A DNA stretch of 64,000 nt from Dactylorhiza incarnata (taxonomy: Eukaryota > Streptophyta > Magnoliopsida > Asparagales > Orchidaceae). Shown in pieces: positions 21,771 through 34,261 of this stretch. Both the position numbers and the translations under genes were made by a program. Every line of letters begins with the position of its first letter. The first letter of the stretch is position 1. The stretch is taken from the NCBI GenBank assembly GCA_033032865.1, contig JAWHQI010000306.1:1240001-1304000 (forward strand), in the 5' to 3' direction. The notes under the pieces are model-generated. The model was not told the DNA's origin. It saw only the letters and a list, made by a program, of their open reading frames with translations, and made no database searches.

Positions 21771-22060
21771 TTCGGTCGGGCACGTGCTTTTCATTCGGGC
21801 GCGCGTTTTTTGCCCGAGCGCACGTTTTATGCCCAGTCACGTGTTTTGCACTTGCATGCATTTTTGACCGGGCGCATTGTCTCCTAAGCGCGCATTTTCG
21901 CTTGTGAGAGCGTTTTACCCTAACACGCATTTTCGAATTATGGTACTCATTTTCTCCAATGTGCATTTTAGCCCAGTCACGCATTTTTTTGCAGACGTGC
22001 ATTTTTCACACAGATGCAAGTTTTTGCCAAAGCGCATATTTTTCTTACAAGCACGCGCGA
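21771..22060. repeat. Degenerate GCGC/TTTT minisatellite
   Basis: A run of imperfect units of about 25 bp built on GCGCACGTTTT or GTGCATTTT followed by GCCC or GGGC, without exact copies. Short ORFs here are chance. Confidence 0.5.
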
Positions 22061-22454
22061 GATGACTAATAAATATCGTAACATTAAAAATATCGCTAAT
22101 TGTTTCACCAAACCCAGCTACACGTAAAGTTTCGTCATCTTCTCTTTCTTCGTCGACTTTGCCACGCCATCATGTTATCTTATTACATGTCATATCGATT
22201 GCTAGAAGACATATGGTTTAATGAAAATAGATATAAAGAAAGTCATAAATACATGTCATATCGATAAATAAAACACGTGGTTCAATAATTAAGCTAGCAT
22301 TAATTAGTTTTTAAATAAGATTTACTTTTAAGTCTAGACATAGACATGTATGTGGTACTATTGCGACATGAGTATTTTTGCGCGCACGGGGTTTGCAAGC
22401 AGCAGGAGCGTCGTCACATTGGGATAATAGTACTATTGAGGCGGGGGTAACGTC
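22061..22454. other. Gene-free AT-rich spacer
   Basis: Nothing recognisable on either strand. Confidence 0.5.
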
Positions 22455-22788
22455 ACATTGGCACAGACGACACAGACAGACACAGACACCGACACACACG
22501 CACACAGACATGAATAGATGACACAGACAGACATAGATAGATGTCATAGACATACACATACACACAAAAAAAGACACACAGACACAAACACAGACACACA
22601 TGCATGCAAACACAGACACATGCACACACAGACACCGACACACACAGACACAGACAGACATAGACACAGACAAAGATACATAAAGACAGACACGCAAACA
22701 CAGACACAGATATAGACAGACACAGGCACACAAACATAGACACAGACAAACAGACATAGACACAAACATAGACACAGACACAAACATA

Positions 22789-22829
<41 letters not shown>

Positions 22830-22925
22830 CTGGAGATCACACAGACACAGACACACGCTCAAACGGAGACTAACAAAGACACATACAAACATAAACACAT
22901 AGACACAGACACAAAAATACAGACA
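22455..22925. repeat. CA-rich microsatellite
   Basis: Interrupted (ACAGAC)n and (CA)n, including an uninterrupted (AC)n of about 40 bases near 22790-22828. The Cys/Val-rich frames on the minus strand are translations of the repeat. Confidence 0.95.
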
Positions 22926-22937
22926 AATTAATGATAT

Positions 22938-23022
22938 AATGATTGTTACAAGAAAGTTATCTGTCACGACAAATTAATAATGATTGTTACAAGAAAGTTA
23001 TTTGTCACGACAAATTAATATT
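22938..23022. repeat. Tandem duplication of about 40 bp
   Basis: GATTGTTACAAGAAAGTTAT followed by TGTCACGACAAATTAAT appears twice in succession. Weaker related pieces (TTTGTAACGAAATATTC) extend the AT-rich block to 23290. Confidence 0.7.
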
Positions 23023-23307
23023 AAAAAATTTGATATATAAATTAATTTATGTTACAACTTATTGTAACAGAGTAATGTTTATTATAATTATTTGTAATGA
23101 TAAATTAATTTCAATATATTTGCTATATAAATATAATATTTTAGTGAGGAAGAAATCAAACATTTATAACGAAATATTCATATATTTGATATATAAATAT
23201 AATTTCTTTAGTGGGGAAGAAGCCAAACATTTGTAACGAAATATTCTATACTATAACTCATCTTATTGTGAGGAAGTAATGTTTGTCACGAATAAATTAT
23301 TTGTAAC

Positions 23308-24500
23308 TGTTGGACATGTGTGCTACATCCCTTTGTTTGAGAATAACAAATCCCAAATTGTATTTGATCTTGCTTGTCGTGTGTTTATAGTGTGCAGGAA
23401 CTATAGGTGCAATACTCCACATGTAGAAAGCAGCTGAATTCAAACATCTGAAAGAATGCACTAACGCCAGCAGTAGTGGTTAACGCAGGCGCTAGCGCTA
23501 CCACCAGCGCTAGCGCTACCGCCTGGCGCTAGCTCAAGTTTGTGCACCGCGCCACACCGCCGACAGTTTCGCAACTGCTCCACACGAACGCTACCGCAGA
23601 CGCTACGTACTACCGCAGGCGCTATTTTCAAATTCTATAAATTGATGGGCTCTTTCTCGTTTTGGCTATCCATCCCAGAGAGATTGCAAGTGACATAATT
23701 CTATTGCTGTTATGCTGCCGAAGATGAATCTCCCACAAAAAGCTTAAGGAGAATTCTGGAGGAGGACTACGTCACGCTACATCCGAAGGATGATCGCTTC
23801 GACCTCGCTCATACTACATCGATCCTTCATCCTCATCTTCAGAGATCTCATATAGAGAGTTTTATTATTGTTATCTTTATTTTCATTCCATACTTTTTGT
23901 AACCATTTAGAGAATTCGCCTTGTATTGGCGACTAGGTCTGGGTAGGACTTATGGGGAAATTCGCCTTGTGTTGGCGACTAGGTCTAGGTGATTAGATCT
24001 AGGGGTGCTCGAGGCCATATCCGGGGAAGGATTGGCTAGAGCAGCTTGAGGCCATATCCGAGGAAGTATAGGCTAAAGCTAACCGGGTTGTGGGGATACA
24101 AGTCGGTATAAAAAAGGAAAAGATATTTACATTTGTACGCCTCCGATTTCTAGCGATATTGAAATCAAATTTATGTAAACACCTTTTTATATAAATACAA
24201 TCATGTCTCTATTTGTGTTTACTTGATTTCTCTCCATTGGCATAATCTCTAAATATTGGTTACTAAGTTTTCAATTCTTATTATTTTATCTAAATTGTTT
24301 ATTTCAATCTCTTTTCATCATAAAACAATTTAGTACTTATTTCTAAACTTGAAAATTATGATATTCTCTTAGTTTAGCTAAATTGTTATTTCGTTCTAAT
24401 ATTACTTTAAACAATTTAGTAAATCGTCTAGAATTATAAAAAGAATTTTTATTCCCATATTCACCCCCCCCCCCCTCTAAGGGCGCCTATCGATCCAACA
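23308..24500 (+). mobile_element. Copia LTR 1
   Basis: 1193 bp, TG...CA. Contains clustered GCGCTAGCGCTACCG repeats (23465-23630) and CTATAAATT near 23634 as TATA candidate. Left flank is GTAAC. Confidence 0.85.
23465..23630. repeat. Clustered GCGCTAGCGC motifs in Copia LTR
   Basis: Several palindromic GCGCTAGCGC/GCTACCGCAGGCGCTA units just upstream of the TATA candidate. LTR 2 has the same block at 30495-30655, and a related short piece lies at 28570-28603 in the internal region. Position fits an LTR enhancer, which is inference. Confidence 0.55.
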
Positions 24501-24501
24501 A

Positions 24502-24513
24502 GTGGTATCAGAG
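24502..24513 (+). other. Copia primer-binding site 1
   Basis: GTGGTATCAGAG directly after the LTR, the standard Copia match to the 3' end of initiator tRNA-Met (family knowledge). Confidence 0.85.
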
Positions 24514-24549
24514 TGTAGGTTATTCCAAACGGCTTAAAAACTGGGAATA

Positions 24550-25946
24550 ATGGCGTCTCATGATCTCGCTTCTACTAATGGGAAAAACTTTTATATAAAT
24601 GAAAAATCGTTGGCACCACCTTTATTTGAAGGAAAAATATATAAAGGGTGGAAATATAAATGAAATCTTTTTTTAACTCATATGATATCAAAATTTGGAA
24701 TACGACAATTATAAGACCAGCGGATGAATCAAATAAATTAGAATGTCATTTAAATGTGAAGGCTATGAATACTTTATTTTGTACTTTATCAAAAGATATT
24801 TCCAAATTGATTTATTGTTTTACTAATGCTTACAAAGTTTGGAAATTTCTTGATGAAATGTTTGATCTTCCGTGTATAGGATTGGAGCATGCACAACATT
24901 TGGAAAACATTCAAATTGGCACAAGCAATCAAGAAAGAATCTCTCAGGATGAAACCATGAAAAGCACATCAAGTGGAAGAGAAGAAGAAATGTTATCTTT
25001 GGAAGAGGAGTGCCAGAAAGATGTTAAAGGAACTTTATGTTCAAATCTTGCCTCTCCCGATAACAATGTAAGTAAATCAAATTCTTCTATCTTTGTGACT
25101 AATTCTATTTCCACATTACATATGCTACAAATTGCTAAACGTAAAATTAAGAAATTGAAAATTACAAATGATAAATTACGTTTAGAAAATAAAAGGTTAA
25201 AAACTAATGTTAATGTAGAATCTAATTATGATGTGGCTTCTCCATCTTGCTCTTTTATTACAATTTCAAAGCCTTGTTTTAATTGCAATCTATTAAAAGA
25301 AAAATTCAAAGATATTGAAAAAGGGCTCTTAGTTTCTAAAAAGTATAATGAAAAATTGATATTTGAAAATAATGCTTTAACTTGTAAGTTAAGACAATTA
25401 AAATCTTTTGTTGAAAAAGTTCTAATGTCTAGTAATGACTTTCATCATAAGATTTTGAATAACAAAGATAAAATAACTTACAAAATCATTTCTAAAAAGG
25501 ATCATTTTCATACATCAACTCAAAAGGAGTTTAGTTTAAAAAAGAATTATGACCCTCACAAAATTCTTAAGAGTCACTATTATAAGTCTCAATATATTTT
25601 CAATCATGACTCAAATTTAAAAACTCCTTTTCATGAAAATCAAACTATAAAATATTATCCTTCATATTATAAGAGTATGTCTATAAGAAAGATTGGAAAT
25701 GAAAATCATCAAATTAAGAATCAATCATTTAAAATTTATTGTAACCCACTCTTTCAACATTCAATTCTAAAGAAAGACAATCACTCTTATAAACTTTCAA
25801 AGAATCCATATAATAAAATTCATTATGATTATCAACATCAATCTATTTTGAAAAATAATTTGAATAAACATAAATCTCAATTGAATTATTTTTCAAACAA
25901 ATATAATCATATAAAGATGTCACATAATCATAATATGAATTTATAA
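24550..25946 (+). pseudogene. Copia gag, first copy (frameshifted)
   Basis: Starts ATG GCG TCT CAT at 24550 (MASHDLASTNGKNFYINEK), stops at about 24661 after a small indel, and continues in another frame from 24660 to 25946 (428 residues). Recognisable content is the UBN2-type Copia gag region (NTLFCTLSKDISKLIYCF, AYKVWKFLDEMF). Then follow a Glu-rich stretch, a long coiled coil (RKIKKLKITNDKLRLENKRL) and a Lys/Asn/His-rich tail. A possible CX2CX..C piece (CFNCNLLKEKF) replaces a normal zinc knuckle. A further piece at 26042-26110 (HIWVPKGT, LWIPKSL) resembles the region before protease in SIRE-like elements. Nothing beyond that encodes pol. Confidence 0.7.
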
Positions 25947-28900
25947 GATAAACAACCAAGGTATGAATGGAGACCCTTAAAGAAAAATGACACATCAACT
26001 TTAATTGAAAAGACCCATTTATCCTTGTCTCCTAAAAAATTATCATGTCATATTTGGGTACCCAAAGGAACCATTACACATGGTCAACTTTGGATACCTA
26101 AATCTCTTATCATTTAGTATATCTTTCAAATGCATGAAGTAGAAACTATTAAGAAAATGAAATATCATTACTCTACTTCATGATATGCTTATTGTCTCTT
26201 TTCTTTTGTTTATTTTTTATTATTTTTTGAACAAACATGTTATGATCACTTTATATATCATGAAATATGACTTTCACATATTAAGCCTAATGTTATCAAA
26301 TCAAATAAAACTAGATTGAATATAAAGTCATATGATTTTAAAAATGATCAATCTCTTATCTTTGTTGTTCTTTATCCTTTTTAAGTCCTTTACCCATAAA
26401 TATCTTAAATTATCATCATAATTTGAATATTGAAATTATAATCAAAACTAATGAAATTATTTTAATGAATGGATTTAAATGGTTTATTAAAGGGCTTAAA
26501 CTAAAAATTAAAATGCGCAACGTTTTTGATTCTTTTCTATTTTTGTTTGCTGCATATGATAACCCTTATAATGAAGAATATTATCTAGAAAAATTGAAAA
26601 CATAAATTCATCTAAACGCATGTTTAATCTTTCAAAAATGCGAGTTTACGATCAAAACTTCAAACAGCCATATCTTTTGATCCGCTCGTCCGATTTTCGC
26701 GTTTAATATATTTTCAGAAAGAGCACAGAAATCTCCATCCAACAGAGAACTAGGCTTGCCCATTTGAGATCGTTTGGTGTTGTAAATTTTCCCAATTTCA
26801 ACTCCGTTTTAAAAGCTATCTTAGTTTGCTTGATTTGAAAATTTCTGTGTTTATGGATTTTTCATCACATGCTATCTTTAGTATAATTGTTTCATATATT
26901 AATTTAGATATTATGTGCGTGATGTGTGTCACCATTGTTTGCATGTAATTTAGACCTTAGAATCATCTTGTATCATTAAGATCAAATCAAAAGTTTAATC
27001 ATTTCATTCTAGGTCTAAAGAAAATTAATTTGAAAACTTCTCATATTACATGCAACATTATCTCCATTAATCCTATGTAATAACATTGCATTCAAACTCA
27101 TCATCCTGGCATCACTTCTTGGTCTATGCTTATATATTTATGCTAGGTATAACACTTGCAATGTTATTCAAATTTCATGATAACTATGTGATTTGAAATC
27201 ATAAATAGAATACTAAAATTCCAACAAACACATAGTTTATGGATAAATCATTAGAATATATATGAATATTGTATCATGAATCATATATTATCATGCAAAA
27301 CCAAAGATCAATAAATTCAATTATTGAAAGCAATCTTATAAATTTCAAAACTTTATATATGTGATCTTTGTCTTTTATATGATTGGATGATCATTATTTT
27401 TCTAGACTTACAAATCAAACATGTTTATTCAAAAGAAAATCACCAAATCATTTTGTCATAAGTTTAAAAGGAATAGAATTCACATTCATCATGATGATCT
27501 AACATATATTCTATGCAAAATTCTCTATAATCATAAATCATAATTCATGTTTTATCAAGAAATATCTCAAAACAATAATGTTTATCACCCAGGAATTATG
27601 AATCTTATAATAAAAATATGAATAATGTTTTCTTTACATTATTTGATGTATTGATTTGCTTTGCTAGTGATTGCATGTATCTCTCATATTTGTAGACTCT
27701 ATAATCAACTTTGTAATGAAAGAATAAATCAAACTAAATCATCACTTTGTCCTAGATCTATAATTTGAAACTCTATTTTGGAATACATGCAATATTAATA
27801 TAAATCTTATGACATGACATTAAACTCAAAACTCATCATAGTAGCATTGTCACTTATTGAATATTAGTAATTGTGCTAGTTATCTCATATCGTCATCATA
27901 AAAGTAGAAAAACTATGCGGCTTTATATAACTCATCACATTAAAAAAAACCCATAATTTATAAATCAACCCATAGTTTAAAAGCATCGGTTGTCCAAGGA
28001 TTATTCACCTATGACTTCATATCTCACAATAGCGAGGGCGTAGGGTTGTATGCATTAGAGACCTAACATCTAAGTCATGTCTTATCCTTAACTGGGGAGG
28101 GTTCTAGTGAGGCCTTGCGAGGCACTGGGGGGGAAAGAGTGCTAGGTTGAGCGTTCTCTAGTGTGTGCATATGGGATTAACACCCCAACCTACGGCATGT
28201 GTGCAGCTCCTCATGCCCATCTGTCACTTAGTACAGGGCTAGGGTGTAGACATTTAGTCGGGGTAGTTTTTAATCTTAGGACATACATATATTATTCTTT
28301 GCATGATCATTTTATTTACTTATCGCTTAAATCATGCATATTTTGGGTTGTTTAATAAAAATTGTCCTCTTGTGTTTGCATAATTTATATTTTTGTGCCT
28401 AAATGTTTTTGTAAAACACATGTATTTGAAAAAGCTGAAGTTTTATGCAAATTTGAGCAATCAAGACATCTCCAAAAATTACAAAATTTTTGCATAAGAC
28501 TACTCTAAGGACGCTTAATAAATATCAAAAATCAGATTTTTAAAATTCTCAAAAAATCGTGTACTGTTTCCAGCGCTAACACTAGCGCCGACGCTAGCGT
28601 GGGTTTGTGATTTTCCTGTTTTTCAAAATTTCATAAAATCTTTAAAAATATGTTAGTTTATATGTACTACTCAATTTTGTATTTCTAACATTTGTTATTT
28701 TTGTTTTATTCATATTATGAAAAATCAACTACAAAAGTTAAAAATTCAAAAATACAAAAATATGTTTTTGAAATTTGTCTCTTATTCATATTATGAAAAA
28801 TCAACTACAAAAGTTCAAAATTCAAAAATACAAAAATATGTTTATGTGATTCTATGTTTTTATCGCATTAAAAATTTTAAAACAACAACAAAAAAACTGT

Positions 28901-30319
28901 ATGATCTTTATTGCTAATATCAAGCATGGATGAATTCTATTATTTAGAATTATTTACAATGTTAAAATTTATTCCTTCAAATTACTATGAACATTGTTTT
29001 GTTTATCATGCTTTGATATATCTATTTAAAGTGCATCAATTGAATTGAAAAATATATGTAGAACCAAGCTTAGCATGTCTCTAAATATGAGTAAATGTAT
29101 TATGATTGATAATGATAACTTTCACTCACTCATTTTAGTAATCAACATGTGTGTTTAAATCTAAAAATGCTTGTTTGTGTATTATATTTATACAATGAAT
29201 TAAAACTTGCATAAGTTTATTACCTACACTACATTTGAATTGCACTTGTGAAATTTAGAAAAGTGGTTAAGTTTAAAATTTTTGGGTTTGCAAAACAAGT
29301 GTATTCGGAGAATGTTGTCTCACAAATGTGAACAAAAAATTATATATGTAGACAAATATAACTCCACCAAGCACTACTTGAACCTCCTGATAAGTCTTCA
29401 TAAGCATTGTGAGGTTGAGCGCCTTGGATAGAATAGTAAAATATCTTGTTCAACCCTTGATTAATACACCACTTTTTATAAAATAGTGTGCATTATAGTG
29501 TGTGAAAGTTAATTTACTTGTGTTTTATTGTGCACTTTACTCTACATATGTCTTGTATTTTGTGATTTAAATCAATTGTTAACATTGCCCAAAATACACT
29601 TTTGTGCACATCATTATCTTTCATACAACTTCTTCTCATGAGTATTGGATTCTAATGCTTTATCTATACAACTCTTTATATAAAAAATGCACTAGATAAC
29701 CTAGCATGATCTCTACAATGTTTTGGTATCTCTTGAACTTAAATTTAAGTAACATTGTAGTATATTCTCTTTTTAATATGTTCATCTCATGCTTGGTATC
29801 TTTATGTAAAACTATGAGATTTCCAAAAGGTTACAACATCCTTACATTTTGAACTTAAACTCCAAAATTTATACTTATGAATTTTTTTTCTTGCAAAAAG
29901 ATGTTTCTTATAATTTTCCGCTTGCTTAAAACTCTTATCTATTTATTTGAAATCTCTTCAATATTATGCTTAAACTCTTTATCATTTCATATATTACAAG
30001 AGCTCGATCATGATTTATAACTAGCCTAAAGAATGTCTCCTTACTACCCTCACCCTACCTTCTTTTGATAATACCAAAATGGGGAAATTGATTGAAGAAA
30101 TCTATATAGGATAAATATAGAAGATTAAGGGGAGAATAATTCATGTAATCTATCATTTAGGGGGAGTAAAACATAAATTGCATTTATGTAGGGGGAGCAT
30201 TAAGATAGGGGGAGTATGCACATTTCTCATGCTTATCATATTCTATAGTTGCACTATTTATCATGCTTATCATATACTATAAACACTAATGTTGATTTCT
30301 TCCTAAGAGGATTTGTTAT
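25947..30319. other. Noncoding internal region of the Copia element
   Basis: About 4.4 kb of AT-rich DNA with no protease, integrase or reverse transcriptase that I can find in any frame. It includes an 80-bp near-exact tandem duplication at about 28705-28850 (ATGAAAAATCAACTACAAAA twice). The small frame at 26423-26605 has no recognisable content. Confidence 0.6.
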
Positions 30320-30336
30320 TATCAAAAGGGGGAGAT
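30320..30336 (+). other. Polypurine tract of the Copia element
   Basis: ATCAAAAGGGGGAGAT immediately before LTR 2. The region just upstream also has repeated GGGGGAGTA/GGGGGAGCA motifs. Confidence 0.8.
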
Positions 30337-31523
30337 TGTTGGACATATGTGTCACATCCCTTTGTTTGAGAATAACAAATCCCAAATTGTATTTGATCTT
30401 GCTTGTCGTGTATTTATAGTGTGCAGGAACTATAAGTGCAATACTCCACAGGTAGAAAGCACCTGAATTCAAAAATCTGGAAGAATGCACTAACACCAGT
30501 GTTAGTGGTTAACGCAGGCGCTAGCACTACCGTCAGCGCTAGCGCTACCGCCTGGCGCTAGATCAAGTTCATGCACAGCGCCACGCCGCCGACGGTTTCG
30601 CAACCGCTCCACACGAACGCTACCGCAGGCGCTACGTACTACCGCAGACGCTATCTTCAAGTTCTATAAATTGATGGGCTCTTTCTTGTTTTGGCTATCC
30701 ATCCCAGAGAGATTGCGAGTGCCATAATTCTATTGATGTTATGCTGCCGAAGATGGATCTCCCACAAAAAGCTTAAGGAGAATTCTGGAGGAGGACTACG
30801 TCACGCTACATCCGAAGGACGATCGCTTCGACCTCGCTCATACTACAGTGATCCTTCATCCTCATCTTCAGAGATCTCATATATGGTGTTTTATTATTGT
30901 TATCTTTATTTTCATTCCATACTTTTTGTAACCATTTAGAGAATTCACTTTGTGTTGGCGACTAGGTCTGGGTAGGACTTAGGGGGAAATTTGCCTTGTG
31001 TTGCCGACTAGGTCTAGGTGATTAGATCTAGGGGGTGCTCGAGGTCATATCCAGGGAAGGATTGGCTAGAGCGGCTTGAGGCCATATCCGGGGAAGGATA
31101 GGCTAAAACCAACCGGTTTGTGGGGATACAAGTCGGTATAGAAAAAGAAAAGATATTTACATTTGTACGCCTCCGATTTCTAGCGATATTGAAATCAAAT
31201 TTATGTAAACACCTTTTTATATAAATACAATCATGTCTCTATTTGTGTTTACTTGATTTCTCTCCTTTGACATAATCTCTAAATATTGGTTACTAAGTTT
31301 TCAATTCTTATTATTTTATCTAAATTGTTTATTTCAATCTCTTTTCATCATAAAACAATTTAGTACTTATTTCTAAACTTGAAAATTATGATATTCTCTT
31401 AATTTAGCTATTGTTATTTCGTTCTAATATTACTTTAAACAATTTAGTAAATCGCCTAAAATTATAAAAAGAATTTTTATTCCCTTATTCACCCCCCCTC
31501 TAAGGGCGCCTATCGATCCAACA
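30337..31523 (+). mobile_element. Copia LTR 2 (shared middle LTR)
   Basis: 1187 bp, highly similar to LTR 1 throughout. It is followed not by a target-site duplication but by a new primer-binding site (31525-31536, GTGGTATCAGAG). Confidence 0.85.
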
Positions 31524-31572
31524 AGTGGTATCAGAGCGTAGGTTATTCCAAACAGCTTAAAAACTGGGAATA

Positions 31573-32283
31573 ATGGCGTCTCATGATCTCGCTTCTACTA
31601 ATGGGAAAAACTTTTATATAAATGAAAAATCTTTGGCACCACCTTTATTTGAAGGCAAAAATTATAAAGGGTGGAAAATATTAATGAAATCTTTTTTAAC
31701 TCATATGATATCAAAATTTGGAATACGACAATTATATGACCAGCGGATGAATCAAATAAATTGGAATGTCATTTAAATGCGAAGGCTATGAATACTTTAT
31801 TTTGTGCTTTATCAACAGATATTTCCAAATTGATTTATTGTTTTACTAATGCTTACAAAGTTTGGAAATTTCTTGATAAAATGTTTGATCTTCCGTGTAT
31901 AGGTTTGGAGCATGCACACCATTTGGAAAGCATTCAAATTGGCACAAGCAATCAAGAAAGAATCTCTCAGGATGAAACCATGGAGAGCACATTAAGTGGA
32001 AGAGAAGAAGAAATGTTGTCTTTGGAAGAGGAGTGCCAAAAAGATGCCAAAAAGATATTAAAGGAACTTTATGTTCAAATCTTGCCTCTCCCGATAGCAA
32101 TGTAAGTAAGTCAAATTCTTATATCTTTGTGACTAATCCTATTTCAACATTACATATGCTACAAATTGTTAAACGTAAAATTAAGAAATTGAAAATTACA
32201 AATGATAAATTACGTTTAGAAAATAAAAAGTTAAAAGCTAATGTTAATGTAGAATCTAATTATGATGTGGCTTCTCCATCTTG
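31573..32283 (+). pseudogene. Copia gag, second copy (truncated)
   Basis: Parallel to 24550-25250. The first frame reads further here (to 31776, including NYKGWKILMKSFLTHM) than in copy 1, then shifts to 31761-32105, and a small duplication of CCAAAAAGAT (about 32035-32056) shifts it again into the coiled-coil frame (32033-32283). Homology to copy 1 ends at CTTCTCCATCTTGC, 32283. Confidence 0.75.
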
Positions 32284-32479
32284 CCGGTGAGTTTGGACAA
32301 AAATGCCACCATCATAGAATGTATGTTTGACATAACAAAGGTTATGACTGCTACCAATAAAAGAAAGTTAGTTTTGAACATGAAAGGGAATGTAGTTCCT
32401 TTAGGTGAGGTCGGGCATTCACGAACGATGGTTCTTAACCACCGCGCTCACTACCTTTATTGTTGTGCCAAACGGAGCC
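32284..32479 (-). mobile_element. Harbinger-type MITE, truncated copy
   Basis: Reverse-orientation relative of the intact MITE at 33794-34013, sharing in order GGACAAAAA, ATCATAGAAT, TTATGAC and GACCACCGCG-like segments. It ends TGTGCCAAACGGAGCC. About 25 bases of its other end are missing where the Copia fragment joins. Confidence 0.65.
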
Positions 32480-32913
32480 TTAGTCGCTATTTGATGTTTG
32501 TAATTTGTAGTGAAGAACGATTGGGCATTGAGGGGTAATAGAGTAGTGTTATCATAATTATTGAATAATTCATATGTACATTTTGTGCACTTTTTAGCTT
32601 ATCATCTTTTTAATATATATACATATACATATTGGATAAGAATGACATTAGCTTACTTTTTCAAATTGTAATAATATTTCCAGTATATATATAATGTAAA
32701 TAGATTGAAATTGATATATTTAAATTGAACATGGTAAAAAACACCTGAATTTGGTGAATTTTTTAAAATACTTATAATAGGAACATCTGAGCGAGTCTGA
32801 GCGAGTCTTAACCTTGAAGATCCACTTGAAAGTAATAGGAACATCACCGGATGGAAGAGGAACAAACTCTCAGGTACGAGTGCGCTCAAGTGTCTTGTAC
32901 TGCGCTTCAGAGG

Positions 32914-33793
32914 TTAGTTTTCTCTAACTTTGTATCATCTTCATTCCTTCGTTTTCAAATATGTAGCATCAGACAAGTTGAAGTTACGCAAAAAATTGGC
33001 AAAATTTCTCATTCGTAGCTATTCACACATGCATCGTAATAATGTAAGCAATCCTTGCATTTAAATCCTAACGGAAATCCTTTGCTTCAAATTTATACAT
33101 GTTGAGCAGTCTCTCGAAATGTTTACTTTCTAAAATCTACTTCGTGCAGACAGCAAGTTCTTAAATTTATTTGGTGAAGGAAAATGCGATGTCCACCACA
33201 ATTTCTTAAATCACAACTCTTAGGCTCCATTTGCGGTAGCTGTGGCTGGATAATTGGTCATTGCATTTGTTTGTGGTTTATTTTATGTTTTGTTTTGGCA
33301 GATGAAATCACTAAATTTTGTTGATACATCTTGTAGGGAATGTTGCTTCATCTCATGCAATATAAGCTACCAATGTCACATGATTCCCTGCATTCTGCAA
33401 TCTTGCAGCGATTTGAGCTGCTGAAGGCAACTGGCGAGGGGAATTCTTCTCTAATATTAGTAGTGGATAACCTGAAGTCTGCTTTGTAGAAGATGAAGCT
33501 TATCTGAATCTGACTGTATTAATCTTTGGGTGACAAATATATTCAAGTATATCTAGAAATGTGAAACTGAGCATGAGAAATTTTTACCCCATAGTCAGCT
33601 ATCTATATTATTTGCCTGTCTTGTAACTTAAGGATTATATGCAATCACTTTAGATTGTTTCCTAGTTCTCTTTGATTGTGGCTTTGATATGTTGCAGTAA
33701 CTAAATAGATTGTAAAAAAAAATGTACTTAAAATCATCTCATTTTTATGGGAATATGAAATCTTAAGACATGACCATAAAAATTAGTGATTAA
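32914..33793. repeat. Segmental duplication, copy A (left part)
   Basis: Matches 50342-51280 over its whole length (for example TCTAACTTTGTATCATCTTC, TCTCATTCGT, GGAATGTTGCTTCATCTC). It resumes after the MITE (34014-34098) and again after the MULE (38831-38936). No gene recognised in it. Confidence 0.85.
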
Positions 33794-34013
33794 GGCTTCG
33801 TTTGGCACAGTGGTGGCGGACATGAACGCGGTGGTCATGAACTGTCGTTCTTGAACACTCGATCTCACCTAAAAAATTTCATTTATTTTATGCTCAAAAC
33901 TAGTTTATTTTCTTGGTAACGGTCATAACTTTTGTCATGCCAAACATATATTCTATGATAATTGTGTTTTTGTCCGAACTCATCGGAGCAAATATACTGC
34001 GCCAAACGAAGCC
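33794..34013. mobile_element. Harbinger-type MITE, intact, 220 bp
   Basis: Terminal inverted repeats GGCTTCGTTTGGC...GCCAAACGAAGCC, flanked by TAA at 33791-33793 and 34014-34016, the 3-bp TWA duplication of PIF/Harbinger. The paralogous empty site at 51278 has a single TAA. Confidence 0.9.
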
Positions 34014-34261
34014 TAAGTCGGTCGTCTAAAACGACGCTAATCATTTTTGTTCTCTCTTGTTGAGGCTTGTTTGAGTAATTTTGATGTCTATTAATTCGGG
34101 CGATTATTAACCGCAACCCAATTTTTAAAAATTCCTTTGTCAATATTCTCTTTAATCGCAACCCTAAAAGCCCAAACCTCATTTCTGTTTTTTTCCGCCC
34201 GCTCCCTCGCTGAAGTTGCCGCTCGATCGACACCGAGACCTTCTTCCTCCTTCCGCCGAAC

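Larger units (their letters stand above)
23308..32283 (+). mobile_element. Ty1/Copia element without pol: LTR-internal-LTR-truncated internal
   Basis: LTRs at 23308-24500 and 30337-31523 both start TGTTGGACAT and end GATCCAACA. Both are followed by the same primer-binding site, AGTGGTATCAGAG, and the same gag start. The second internal region runs only to 32283 and no third LTR follows, so this is a tandem of two copies sharing the middle LTR, truncated on the right. The first internal region has gag but no integrase or reverse transcriptase, so it is non-autonomous. Confidence 0.85.

Noticed and set aside
22311..22967. Cys/Val-rich ORFs on the minus strand
   Set aside because: Direct translation of CA-rich microsatellite.
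32281..32538. 85-residue ORF after the truncated Copia
   Set aside because: Lies almost entirely in a MITE fragment.
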